A stretch of 64,000 bases of DNA from assembly GCF_006442795.2 (NCBI RefSeq), contig NZ_CP083957.1, positions 430,405 through 494,404 of the forward strand, in the 5' to 3' direction. The notes under the pieces are model-generated. The model did not search any database and was not told the origin of the DNA. It saw only the letters and a program-made list of their open reading frames with translations. This document shows, piece after piece, positions 51,447 to 60,623 of the stretch; within the stretch, counting starts at the first letter, position 1; the number at the start of each line of letters is the position of its first letter. A program made the position numbers and the translations under genes. This DNA comes from Mesorhizobium sp. B1-1-8. Lineage in GTDB: Bacteria; Pseudomonadota; Alphaproteobacteria; Rhizobiales; Rhizobiaceae.

Positions 51447-52067
51447 ATGACGCGGCCTGCCGCGCATCCCGATGGTAGGCGACTTCGCCCACTGCAATGG
51501 CCATGGTGGCTGGCCAATCCGACATCCGGGCCTTCCTGATGAGGTTCATTGAGGGCCGCATCGGCGCTGGCGCCCGTGGCATAGATCAAGCAGCTGCCGT
51601 CCGTGAGATCACGAATTCTCGCCCAACCGCTTTCAGAGACGAAACCCAGCGCCCGCGTGGTAACTGGATGTGCGGTTTTCATGCCCGAAAGCAAAAAAGC
51701 CCGCCGCGGCAGAGCCGAGACGGGCAGTTCGCGGTTGGAGTCACCAGACGAGGCCTGGCGCGACCGAACTGCGCAGTTTGAATTAAGTTCCGCCAAACCC
51801 GGTCAGGGCCGCACCCAGCTCGGGCTGTCACTTCCTTCCAGCCGAGGATAGGAATGTACCGGCATTGCAAACGGTTGGGCGGCCGAGCGAGGCAGCCAGC
51901 ACGACCTTTTGCTCTTGGCTGCCGCAGTTTTTGCCGTTACCGGCCGGAGGGACGCCCCGTTTCAGCAAGCATTGAGACCATTCCCTTGCCCGCCCGGGCG
52001 GCATGAATTTCGCCGTCAAACGGGAACAAGTGAACCCACTACAGATTAGGTTTCACTAAATGAACGA
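51447..52067. other. Intergenic stretch with a minus-strand terminator
   Basis: No coding gene can be supported. The minus-strand terminator at 51693-51725 implies a transcript coming from the right, perhaps a small RNA. A GGAAC-N16-GATT element at 52022 points right toward the next small frame. Confidence 0.4.
51693..51725 (-). terminator. Intrinsic terminator on the minus strand (orphan)
   Basis: Stem GCCCG-(CTCGGC/GCCGCGG inner pairing)-CGGGC followed on the minus strand by six T. No minus-strand gene ends here. Confidence 0.55.
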
Positions 52068-52274
52068 GTGCTAGCGAGGTTCATCGCCGTGCAAGACCCG
52101 TGTGACGAATGGATCTTTGACGATCAATGGGCCGAGCCACCGGCACGGATGGCTGGGAGACAGCTTTTCGGTCTGACGGGAACGAAAGCCGAGAGCTTGG
52201 TCGGGCAGGCGAATGGGGAATTCGCATCGACAGCCGAGGTTAGCCTCTCACATGGCGGACGAGCCAATGCGTGA
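52068..52274 (+). CDS. Small hypothetical protein
   Basis: A 68-residue frame from GTG 52068: LARFIAVQDPCDEWIFDDQW, AEPPARMAGRQLFGLTGTKA. The AVQDxxDEW...GLTxxxAE pattern resembles short rhizobial proteins of unknown function. There is no strong ribosome site. Its end overlaps the next small gene by 23 bases in another frame. Confidence 0.4.
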   Translation: MLARFIAVQDPCDEWIFDDQWAEPPARMAGRQLFGLTGTKAESLVGQANGEFASTAEVSLSHGGRANA

Positions 52275-52461
52275 GGACGGCAAGCAACGATTTCGCTGGA
52301 ACCGCACCGGTCGTGTCCAGGTGTCGGAATCCGAGCTTAGATTTATCATCAAGCTGGGGCGCATCGACCGGGAAGAAGCGCTGGCACTTCTTGCAAAGCA
52401 TCACGGTGATCAGGAGGCCGTCTTTGCCGAACTGGCAGCTCGCCGACCTCCCCGCAGCTGA
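52252..52461 (+). CDS. Small DUF3606-like protein
   Basis: A 69-residue protein: MADEPMREDGKQRFRWNRTG, RVQVSESELRFIIKLGRIDR, EEALALLAKHHGDQEAVFAE. It has the length and charge of DUF3606 relatives, and its LIxKHHGDxxAV ending is like theirs. The ribosome site is weak. It lies 136 bases before the SIR2 gene. Confidence 0.55.
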   Translation: MADEPMREDGKQRFRWNRTGRVQVSESELRFIIKLGRIDREEALALLAKHHGDQEAVFAELAARRPPRS

Positions 52462-52543
52462 GGCTCAAAAAGGCAGTGTCGCCACCTCCCCTTCGCCGGC
52501 CGATGGCAGACCATACTCGTGCCTACAGCCGGCGCTTTCCAAA

Positions 52544-52568
52544 GGAACAGTTCATCCGATTGCCTGTT
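52544..52568 (+). promoter_or_regulatory. EcfG-type promoter of the SIR2 gene
   Basis: GGAAC, 16 bases, TGTT, 29 bases before ATG 52598. Confidence 0.55.
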
Positions 52569-52597
52569 CGGCACCAAACGCTGCGAGTTGAAGCAAC

Positions 52598-53416
52598 ATG
52601 CTGTCGTCCATCGAGCTCTTGAGCCAGGCTATTTCAGAACGTCGCGCCATTCTGTTTGCAGGCGCAGGTGTCTCGATGAGTGTGGGGCTACCATCCTGGC
52701 ATGAACTGATGGAACACCTCATCGAGGAACTCGGCATCGGGCGCGACCTCGTCGATCGGTCCGACGTTAATTACCAGACGCTGGCCGAATTCTATCGCCT
52801 GAAGCTTGGCAGCATGGGTCCGCTGCGCAGCTGGATGGACAGGAACTGGAGCGTTTCGCGGGAGAAAGTCGAATCTTCTGAGATCCATCGCATGATTGTA
52901 GAGCTGGATTTTCCCATCATCTACACCACCAACTATGATCGGAACCTGGAAGTCGCGTTCGAGGTGTATGGGCGCGACTTCGTAAAGGTAGCCAACGCAA
53001 AGGATATCGCAAAGGCTAGCGAGGGCGTCACTCAGATCATCAAATACCATGGAGATTTCGATGACGACTCCTCGCTCATCCTCGCCGAGACGGACTATTT
53101 TGATCGCTTGTCCTTCGAATCGCCCCTTGATGTGAAATTCCGATCAGACGCGCTTGGCCGAACAATCCTGTTCATCGGATATAGTATGTCGGACCTGAAC
53201 ATCCGTCTCCTCCTGCACAGGCTATGGCAAACATGGAGGCTTTCTGGCTATGAGAATGACCGCCCGAAATCTTACGTCTTCATGACACGTCCCAACCTCG
53301 TGCAGGAGGCAGTGCTGGCCAGATGGGGAATTGAAATGCTGAGCGAGGAAGCTGGCGAACCGGGCCAGGCTCTGACAAACTTCCTGTCGAAACTGCTCGA
53401 CAGCGTGCGTGACTAA
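52598..53416 (+). CDS. Stand-alone SIR2-domain protein
   Basis: A 272-residue protein that is one SIR2_2-type domain. Gly22-Ala-Gly-Val-Ser26 (FAGAGVSMSVGLPSW) is the NAD loop. Thr110-Thr-Asn-Tyr-Asp114 carries the catalytic Asn. His151 (KYHGD) is the catalytic histidine, and GYSMSD (194-199) is the second NAD loop. There is no zinc-finger cysteine pair as in deacylase sirtuins. Proteins of this type act as NAD+ hydrolases in anti-phage defence, usually with a partner domain or gene. No partner is seen here, so it may work alone or be regulatory. A stress promoter precedes it. Confidence 0.85.
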   Translation: MLSSIELLSQAISERRAILFAGAGVSMSVGLPSWHELMEHLIEELGIGRDLVDRSDVNYQTLAEFYRLKLGSMGPLRSWMDRNWSVSREKVESSEIHRMIVELDFPIIYTTNYDRNLEVAFEVYGRDFVKVANAKDIAKASEGVTQIIKYHGDFDDDSSLILAETDYFDRLSFESPLDVKFRSDALGRTILFIGYSMSDLNIRLLLHRLWQTWRLSGYENDRPKSYVFMTRPNLVQEAVLARWGIEMLSEEAGEPGQALTNFLSKLLDSVRD

Positions 53417-54009
53417 GACTGTGCTCCCGTCTAAGTAGCTTTTTCGGCCAATTCCACTGCTAAGGTGCAATGCGCCGTGTCCAGGCCCTCGCGCAATTGC
53501 CGCAATAATGCATCGGTCTTTTCAAGTCTGCGGCGGCGACGCCGCTCGATTGGATTGATATGGCGCTCTCATAACGCCGAATGATCTGCTTCGGCGCGAC
53601 TTCGAAGCCGTCAGGGTTTTCTAAAGCCTGACTCCTGCACGAGCTGATGTTGAGTCTTGTCATGAAGTTCAAATTCGGCTTCAGCTCTGTTTGCCGAGCT
53701 CTCGAAGGGCAGTTCGAATTGCCTCGACCAGGGTCGCAATCGAATAGGGTTTCTGCACCCACCCCAGCGGTTTGGCAGCTTCGGCTCTCAGCCTTACGGA
53801 CCCAGATCCCGTTTAACCCCGGAAACAAATGAATCGGTCACAGGTTCCAAGCCGAGTGCGCTGTAGCAGCCGCCAAACGGCTAACATGTTTGGTTCCCAA
53901 ATTGCAAACCATGAACGGCCGGCAACGGATGCGCGCATGTCCGGCTGGGCGGAGCGAAACATGAAGTCGCCAGTTAACGGTGACAGCAGTTTTGGACACC
54001 GAGTGAGCT
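53417..54009. other. Decayed intergenic stretch
   Basis: It holds a response-regulator remnant (53681-53800). A minus-strand piece ending near 53440 reads KTDALLRQLREGLDTAHCTL and AVELAEKAT, perhaps the end of a lost small gene. No intact gene was found. Confidence 0.4.
53681..53800 (-). pseudogene. Response-regulator receiver domain, C-terminal remnant
   Basis: The minus strand gives KPLGWVQKPYSIATLVEAIR followed by TALRELGKQS and a stop. The KPYSIATLVEAIR block (conserved Lys-Pro) is the last helix of receiver domains, often in hybrid histidine kinases. Nothing else of the gene remains. Confidence 0.6.
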
Positions 54010-54576
54010 ATGGACCCCCACGACACCCCGGACGAGGCAAAACCAGCGACATCGACTGCGCCGGCTGCAGAGGGCCTGGCTCCTGCGTTGGCCCGCAACA
54101 TTGAAGCCATCGTCGAGCGTCGAAAACGCGACGCCAAAGCAGCCTCGCTCCACGAACAGGCAGCGGCAGCGATCAGCAAATTCGCCGGCAGCATGATCTT
54201 TGTCTACATTCACCTTGCCTTGGTCAGCGCCTGGATCGTGGTCAATGTTGGGATTCTACCCATCATCGAGCCTTGGGATCGTTCCTTGGTGATCCTGGCA
54301 ATGGTCGCCTCAGTAGAAGCGATTTTCCTGTCTACCTTCGTGCTTATGAACCAGAACCGAATGGCGGCCGAGGACGACGCAAGGGCAGATCTTGATCTGC
54401 AGGTCAGCCTGCTCAACGAGCACGAGACGACCAGACTGATCAGGTTGGTGGAGGCGATTGCCAAACGGCTGGACGTTCGTACGGAGGACAGGGAACTGCA
54501 GGAGCTTAAGCGCGACGTGACACCGGAAGCCGTACTTGACAAGATCGTTGAGGCGGATCAGGCCGGTCGCGGCTGA
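54010..54576 (+). CDS. DUF1003 membrane protein
   Basis: A 188-residue protein with two membrane helices (about 62-84 and 95-117) and the DUF1003 blocks FAGSMIFVYIHLALVSAWIV, SVEAIFLSTFVLMNQNRMAA, and ADLDLQVSLLNEHETTRLIR. DUF1003 proteins are inner-membrane proteins of unknown function common in soil bacteria and linked to stress or cyclic-di-GMP. A long Ala/Pro-rich N-terminus precedes the domain. Confidence 0.9.
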   Translation: MDPHDTPDEAKPATSTAPAAEGLAPALARNIEAIVERRKRDAKAASLHEQAAAAISKFAGSMIFVYIHLALVSAWIVVNVGILPIIEPWDRSLVILAMVASVEAIFLSTFVLMNQNRMAAEDDARADLDLQVSLLNEHETTRLIRLVEAIAKRLDVRTEDRELQELKRDVTPEAVLDKIVEADQAGRG

Positions 54577-54860
54577 CGCTCCAATTAGGGAAGAGATCTC
54601 GGCCTGAACCGCTGTTGGTGTCTCAGACTTCCTGCTTGCAGCCGCCGCAGCCAGCCTTTGCCGGGCAAGCCGCGGTTATACGAACGAGTCGTCTGCCCTA
54701 GACTTCTGGCATGACTAAGGGCGTCAAGATAGGCGACGAGGTACTGCGACGGTGCGCCGCCGCGTCACACAGGACCGCATCAGCGTTTCAATCCCGAGCT
54801 CTGGGCATCCCTATTCCCCGAGGGCTTCGCTCAAAACCGACGAGCCTGGTTTCCTTCAGA
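54577..54860. other. Intergenic stretch, nothing recognised
   Basis: About 280 bases between the DUF1003 gene and the next promoter-like site; no gene or structure was supported. Confidence 0.4.
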
Positions 54861-54885
54861 GGAACTTTCCTTGCCGTCCGGAGTT
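54861..54885 (+). promoter_or_regulatory. EcfG-type promoter of a small gene
   Basis: GGAAC, 16 bases, AGTT, 28 bases before the proposed TTG start at 54913. Confidence 0.5.
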
Positions 54886-54912
54886 ATGCGGGCGGCTCAG
54901 GGGGATTGGCAC

Positions 54913-55158
54913 TTGGATTGTTTTAATACTATTGAAGCACTCATCGAGGCTGGGGGCGCGAGTGCGGTCGCCGAAGCTCGCGCGCTACTCAGCCAATTCA
55001 AGGGCAGCTCACAAGCGCTCAGCGATGCCGTCGACGAGTTCCTGCTCGAGTTGATGACGCTGGCCTTCCTGCTTGAAGCCGGCCGCGAGGCGTTCCATCA
55101 TTCGGCGCGCCGCTCGGCCCGCATAAGGCTGTCCAGGGTTAAGCTCCTGCTCTCCTAA
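54913..55158 (+). CDS. Hypothetical 81-residue helical protein
   Basis: From TTG 54913 (ribosome site AGGGGGA): LDCFNTIEALIEAGGASAVA, EARALLSQFKGSSQALSDAV, and a basic C-terminus. An ATG at 54886 lies one base after the -10 element, so it cannot be used if the promoter is real. Predicted helical and soluble; no family recognised. Confidence 0.55.
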   Translation: MDCFNTIEALIEAGGASAVAEARALLSQFKGSSQALSDAVDEFLLELMTLAFLLEAGREAFHHSARRSARIRLSRVKLLLS

Positions 55159-55185
55159 GGGTTGGGCGCGCCCGCTTCGGTCGGG

Positions 55186-57199
55186 CTATCTCGCCGCCAA
55201 CGGCGGTTTGATCGTCACTCCTGCGGTGGTCGAAAGTTTCTTCCTGGGCGCAGGACGCCGGCGTTTTGTCGGGATCTTCAACGGCACAGGCGGCGTATGA
55301 GACAGAGCGCCCAACGCCGCGTCGATAATCCCACGAGCTACGAAGTCCGCGTTCATTTCCTTCGCCAATTTCTCGGCCGACTCCTGCTGCTTGTTATCTC
55401 CCTCCGACCAGAGCACGATCCCGACCCTGAGCGCAGCCTTGGCGCGTTTGAGCCGCCTCACAAGGAAGCGTGCATGCTTGGTTGAATCCTGATTCAAAAA
55501 CCCGACCACCACCGTGTCGATTGGGCGCCAGTTCCAGGCGCCGAATGGTCGCCGGTTCGAGATCGGTGAAGCTCGCCTTCGCAACGGTTGCTCCCTGGAC
55601 CTCCAACACTTGAGCCAGCATGGCCGCAGCGGCATCGTCCAATTCCCCGCGGCCACCCACGCTCAGGACCGACACGCCTTCACCATCCGGAAGCTCCGTG
55701 TTGCGCTCGTCGGTTTCAGGGTTTTGACCGTCGGAATCGGTCTCATCGCCTACACTGGTGTCATCTTCCTTGTCCGTTTCGTCCTGCGCGCTTTCGCCGA
55801 GGTTTGCCACCAATATTTGCGCGCTGGCCGCAAGCTGTCGCATCTGCTCGACGCCCATTACGCCACGAACGCGGTCCTGCTCTCCCAGCAGGAGCGCGGG
55901 AATGGCGACTTTGTCGTAGAAATCGACCAGATATCCCTCCTCGAGGAAGTCCTCGGCATGGTCGGTGGCTTCATCAGGATCCCCGGCCAGCAGCCGCTGA
56001 TATAACCGGGCATGAGGATCAAGCACGGGTTCGTTGCCGAACAGAACGTCAAGGAACTCAAATTGCGGCACATGGCGGCCCAACACCACCAGGCACACGG
56101 TGAGCGGCGTTGAAAGAACCAACCCCAAGGGCCCCCAAAGCCAGGTCCAAAAGATCGCTGCCACAATGATTGCCAACGGCGAAAGGCCGGTGCGAGAGCC
56201 GTAAAGCCAAGGCTCGACAACGTTGCCAGTGATCAGTTCCATCACGACGAACAAGGCTGCAGTCCACAGCATGAGTGACCAGCCGGGCGCCACCGCCAAT
56301 GCTAGGGATAAGGGGAGCAGCGCCCCGATGACCGGGCCGATATAGGGAACAAATCGCAACGCCAATGCCAGCAATCCCCACAGCAGCGCGTTAGGAATGC
56401 CAAGGATCCAAAGACCAGTCGCGATCGGAATGGCGTACACGATGTTGACGACCATTTGCATCAGCAGATAGCGGCCGACCCTGGCTCCGGCGTCCTGCAG
56501 CGCCTCCGTGGTTCGGTGGAGGTCCCCATAGCCGACGAGGCGAATGAAACGGTCGCGCAGGTCCTCGCGCTCCAGAAGCATGAAAATGACGACAATGAGG
56601 ATGAGGCCTGCCGAGCCCAAGGGGCTGATCAGCGGGCCAATGATGTTTTGAAGCACCTGCAGGGGTTTTTCCCGCGCGACAATTTCAACAGGCACCGGTT
56701 CGCGCTTGGGCGGTTCCACGGCGGCAGGAGGCGATGGCTCCTTTCGGTCAATCTCCTGGCCGACATGTTCAACCACATCGCTCAAACTGGAAATTATCCC
56801 ACCGCCGACGCCGGTTTCCTTGAGCGAGCGGACCTTCGTCAGGATATTTGCCTGGTAAAGAGCCACGTTCTGAGCCAACTCGCTCACTTGCGAAGCAACG
56901 ACGAAACTGAACAAAGCAAGCGCGGTGAATGCGCCGAGCACACTGATGATCACCGCCGCGAGCCGGGGGATGCCAAGCTTCTTAAGGGAAGAGACCAACG
57001 GAGCGAGTGCGAAGGTCAGCAGGAGGGCGACGGCGATCGGCAGGAACACTTCGCGGCCGAAATATAAAGCGGCCACCGCAGCGACGACGGTTGCTACAGT
57101 CGGCAAAGCTGTGCGCGGATGCGCCGCCACCCAAGCGCCTTCCCACTTGGGTCCCGGATGCACGTCATTGCATTCGCCGCCAAGATCTGGCTCAACCAT
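55186..57199 (-). pseudogene. AI-2E-family transporter with a C-terminal extension, frameshifted
   Basis: From ATG 57199, about 400 residues form the eight-helix AI-2E/PerM transporter (ALYFGREVFLPIAVALLLTF, GLVLSTPLTVCLVVLGRHVP). A cytosolic extension of about 270 residues is acidic in the middle (DETDKEDDTSVGDETDSDGQ). Near 55530 the similarity passes to another frame, giving IDTVVVGFLNQDSTKHARFL, VGIVLWSEGDNKQQESAEKL and an end at 55186. The membrane part is intact, so the protein may still work with a wrong tail. The alternative is a sequencing error. The family is broad and does not prove AI-2 transport. Confidence 0.7.
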
Positions 57200-57499
57200 T
57201 TAAAAACACAGGACCGCCTTTGCCGGCCTTGAGCGATATTAGCAGATGCCTCCACCCGGGCTGTTTTCCAGAGGTGGCGTGGCCGGCCGCGTCAAGCGAG
57301 CCCTTGCCTGCGAGGCATTTCCCTCGCCGCCTGTGGCTCCGCTATGGAGCCGCCCGGGGAAATCGAAGCACATGGATTATGCCTACGGCAGCTAAATTCG
57401 TGAGGCCGAAAAACACCGAATTTGAAGTTAACGCCCGGCAAGCCATGAGGCAGGCTGGCGGGCGAACCGCAAGCTCGCTCGCCGCCCTTTGAGTTGTGG

Positions 57500-57715
57500 T
57501 CACAGGTTCTTCTTTATCGCCGAAGCTGCCTTGTCGGTGGCCTTCTTTGCGGTCGCTTTTGCGTCGCCGACCGCCTTTTGTGCCTTCCCCTTGGTCTCCT
57601 GTGCGGCTCCCTCTCCGCGCAGCCGGTCATTTCCAACTGCCTTGCCGAGACCCTGCTTGACATTTCCGGCAGCCTGGTTGCCCAAGCCGGCTGCCTTGTC
57701 ACTGGTGCTGCCCAT
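57500..57715 (-). CDS. CsbD-family stress protein
   Basis: A 71-residue protein: [40 protein letters not shown], and a Lys/Ala-rich end. CsbD proteins are small hydrophilic general-stress proteins. The ATG follows AAGGAAGGAAACGCAA, and a perfect EcfG-type promoter lies 46 bases upstream. Confidence 0.9.
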   Translation of the reverse strand: MGSTSDKAAGLGNQAAGNVKQGLGKAVGNDRLRGEGAAQETKGKAQKAVGDAKATAKKATDKAASAIKKNL

Positions 57716-57761
57716 TTGCGTTTCCTTCCTTGGTTAGTGCGTCGGATGGCGCGAACAGAGG

Positions 57762-57786
57762 AACGTCGGTGCTTCGACGAGGTTCC
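57762..57786 (-). promoter_or_regulatory. EcfG-type promoter of csbD (perfect match)
   Basis: Minus strand GGAAC, 16 bases, CGTT(CC), upstream of the CsbD gene. Confidence 0.7.
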
Positions 57787-58160
57787 GAAACCGGCAGCAT
57801 CGAAAAAAGCACGGGCGCCGCCATAGCCAGAATCCGGCCGTCACTGTTCTGTCCAGTCGCTTCCGAGCATGCTTCGTTGAGAGGCTGGAAAAGCGCGGCA
57901 TAGGTACGAACGAGGGCGGGCGGGCAGCGCGGCCATGCCTAGAACCTGGGGGCTTCGATCGAGACGGCTATGCAGGGGCCGACCCGCCTGCTCGCACAGG
58001 GCGACCGACATGTTGTTGCCGGGGATGAGCGGAATACCGCCCCGCTAAAATGGCCCCAAAATGGGGCATGGCACTGCGCCAGTGTTTCAGCGACGGCCAC
58101 TTTCAGCGCAATGAGCATCATACAGCTGGCGCAAACGCATCCGCGATCGAACATGACCAG
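57787..58160. other. Intergenic stretch, nothing recognised
   Basis: About 370 bases downstream of the histidine kinase gene; no supported gene, and no clear terminator. Confidence 0.45.
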
Positions 58161-60278
58161 CTACCGCGCGGGATCCACCTGGGTTACCTTCTCGCTCGCC
58201 TCGATAGGATCAGCTTCGGCGGCGGCCAAATGCGCCTCAAACACGCAGACCACGCCGGCCCTGTCAAAACGCATCGTGACCTTGTCCGATGATTTGGGAT
58301 CGAAAACCCTCTCCAGCATGCGGGTGCCAAAGCCTTTGCGCCCACCTGGTCTGACCGTTGGCCCTCCCCTCTCGCGCCACTCAACCCGAAGATCGATCCC
58401 GCCGTTGTTGCGCTTCGCCGACCATGTCAGCGAAACAATCCCTGCGGGCACTGAAAGAGCGCCATATTTGATGGCGTTTGTCGCCAATTCGTGCAGGGCG
58501 AGCGCGAACGACAATGCCAGATTGGACGGAAGCCACACTGGCTTGCCGGCGATTTCGAAGCGCTCCGACACCGCGTGCGGTTCGACGATGGAAAGGATCA
58601 GATGCTTCAGGTCGGTGCCGCTCCAGTGCTCGCGGGTCAGCATGTCATGGGCCTTGGACAACGAGATGAGCCTGCCGGACAACTTGCGATCTGCGTCCTT
58701 CAAATCAGCGGCGCTGCGCAACGTCTGACTGGCTATGGACTGTACTACCGCAAGCGTGTTCTTGACCCTGTGGTTCAGCTCGTCAAGCAGCAGCTTGCGC
58801 TGCTCTTCGGTGCGTTTGCGATCGGTGATATCGAGGCTGATCTGCACTGCTCCAACAACCCTACCCCCCGGGTCACGGATGGGTCTGGCGCTCGAAAGCA
58901 GGAACCGCTTGGCGCCCGAGGGCAGGATGTAGGCGAATTCCTCACTGTCGGTCTGTTCGCCTCGCATGGCCCGGCTCAAAGGACGGTCCTGCCGGCCGAT
59001 GGGCTGGCCATTCTTGAAGGCGATCGTGTCGACCACCTTGTCCGGGGAGCCGAAAGAGTTGCGGTCAGCCGCCAGTCCCATCAATTCGGCCGCGAAGCGA
59101 TTTCGCACGACTTGGAGGGCAAGCGGATCATAGGTGAACCAGACGGCCGCCGGGGCCGTCTCCAGCACCGTTTCGAGCTCGTGCTTGCGTTCGGCGATAG
59201 CCCGTTCGGCCGCGACCAGCGCATCGGCGATCGTGGCGAACTCAGTTACCCGCGTCGACATAGGGGCCACGGGCTTGCCTTGGCCGAGCGCGCTGGCACG
59301 TGCCGCAAGTGCAATAGCCGCTCCTGCAAAGTGCTTCCCGACGTAGTAAGCCAGGGCGGTCGAGATCCCCATAGCCAGCAAGCCCAACAGGCATATTGCG
59401 GCGAGCGATCGCCAAAGCGGAGCCTGGACCACCCACAGGGGCACGTTGGCCGCATAGAACCAGTTTGAACCGGGTGGCCGGTAATAGCCGGCAAGCAGGG
59501 CTATGCCCTGGAAGTTCCTCGAAATAAAGGTGCCGGAGCGGCCAATCACTTTCTGCAGATATTCGGGCAGTCCGGGCCTGCCAGTAACCTCCTCGTGCAT
59601 CTGCGAACGAGCTACATAATTGCCCTGTCCATCTCCAACGGCCAGGGTCCATCCCGCCGGCACCGCCGGCATCAGGACATCGCGGATGTGAGCAGTCGGG
59701 ACGCTTACGGCGAGCAGCCAAGTCTGGCCGTTTGGACCCTGGAGCGGGATGGCAACCGAGATACGGTACTCGTTCGAGGGCTGTCTGGCGTAGACATTGC
59801 TGACCAAGGGCATTCTTGCCTTAAGCCTGTCGCGCTCCGAACCGCTGAGCGGCGCGAGATCAGGCTGAGGTGCCGAGTAAGCAGACTGGGTATCGAAGAA
59901 CTGATGGCCGTCCAGGTCGCTGAGCGCGACAATGCGATCGCTGCCGGCAACGATTTGCTGAGCCTCTTTCTGGAATCCGGCAAGGTCGCCCTTCGCCAGC
60001 GCCGCGGATTTGGAGAGTGCTTCAAGCAGGCCGCGAAGGTTGGCGAGCTCAGCTTCGACGACAAGAGAAGCTTCGCGGGCCGATTGCGCTGCCTCCTGTT
60101 CGAAGCCAGATCGCTCACGGGAGGCGTATTCGACAAGGAGAAATGCGGCAAACAGCCAGACTGGGAGAACGGCGGCCGTGATCAGGCCTAGCAAATGCCA
60201 CCGAGCTGTCCGATGAACCAAATCCCCGCTCCTTGTTGTACCGACTGAGCTACCTTCTGCAGGCTCACGCAACAACAA
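58161..60278 (-). CDS. HWE-family sensor histidine kinase
   Basis: A 705-residue protein. It has a membrane helix (about 28-50), a large periplasmic Cache-like sensor domain (50-280), a second helix (about 285-310) and a HAMP-like linker. A PAS domain (about 365-490, ETAPAAVWFTYDPLALQVVR) follows, then a HWE kinase domain: LLDELNHRVKNTLAVVQSIA holds the phosphorylated His and LALHELATNAIKYGALSVPA the N-box. The C-terminal ATPase ends with KGFGTRMLERVFDPKSSDKV. HWE kinases often feed the PhyR-EcfG stress pathway, relevant to the promoters in this window. No receiver domain is attached and no response-regulator gene adjoins. Confidence 0.9.
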   Translation of the reverse strand: MLLREPAEGSSVGTTRSGDLVHRTARWHLLGLITAAVLPVWLFAAFLLVEYASRERSGFEQEAAQSAREASLVVEAELANLRGLLEALSKSAALAKGDLAGFQKEAQQIVAGSDRIVALSDLDGHQFFDTQSAYSAPQPDLAPLSGSERDRLKARMPLVSNVYARQPSNEYRISVAIPLQGPNGQTWLLAVSVPTAHIRDVLMPAVPAGWTLAVGDGQGNYVARSQMHEEVTGRPGLPEYLQKVIGRSGTFISRNFQGIALLAGYYRPPGSNWFYAANVPLWVVQAPLWRSLAAICLLGLLAMGISTALAYYVGKHFAGAAIALAARASALGQGKPVAPMSTRVTEFATIADALVAAERAIAERKHELETVLETAPAAVWFTYDPLALQVVRNRFAAELMGLAADRNSFGSPDKVVDTIAFKNGQPIGRQDRPLSRAMRGEQTDSEEFAYILPSGAKRFLLSSARPIRDPGGRVVGAVQISLDITDRKRTEEQRKLLLDELNHRVKNTLAVVQSIASQTLRSAADLKDADRKLSGRLISLSKAHDMLTREHWSGTDLKHLILSIVEPHAVSERFEIAGKPVWLPSNLALSFALALHELATNAIKYGALSVPAGIVSLTWSAKRNNGGIDLRVEWRERGGPTVRPGGRKGFGTRMLERVFDPKSSDKVTMRFDRAGVVCVFEAHLAAAEADPIEASEKVTQVDPAR

Positions 60279-60623
60279 GAGTTAGCTCATCCGCATATAT
60301 AACGGTCTGCGATGCCTCATGCGTGGCCTGGCGGCCACGGTGGCTCAGAAATATGACAAGCGCGAAAGCTGGTCCGAAGGCGTGTCCGGCCGCCCGCCAG
60401 AACGGATGACCGGCATGCTTTCTAGCGACTGCCGCCGGGTGATGGCGGCATCCAGCTGACTGGGCGGCTGCTGTGATGGCAGGCGCGCAGGCGGTCGCGC
60501 CGGCAAAACGTCTGTACCACCCATCGGGTCGGGCTTTAGCCGACGTCGACCGTGGGCTGACCGCCGCTCTTCTCAGCCGCGGGACACGCGCGTTTCGCTG
60601 GAGGCTTCGGCCGTCCTTGCCTG
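60279..60623. other. Intergenic stretch, nothing recognised
   Basis: 345 bases that include the kinase promoter region. No gene or structured element could be supported. Confidence 0.45.

Noticed and set aside
51443..51682. A 79-codon minus-strand frame (VSESGWARIRDLTDGSCLIY)
   Set aside because: Looks faintly protein-like but has no ribosome site, no family and lies downstream of a terminator that would silence it.
30473..52046. GGAAC-N16-GATT elements at 30473, 50662 and 52022
   Set aside because: They precede plausible stress genes but break the conserved GTT of the -10, so they were not counted as EcfG sites.
57939..58154. A 71-codon Cys-rich minus-strand frame
   Set aside because: No ribosome site, no signal peptide logic and no family; likely chance.
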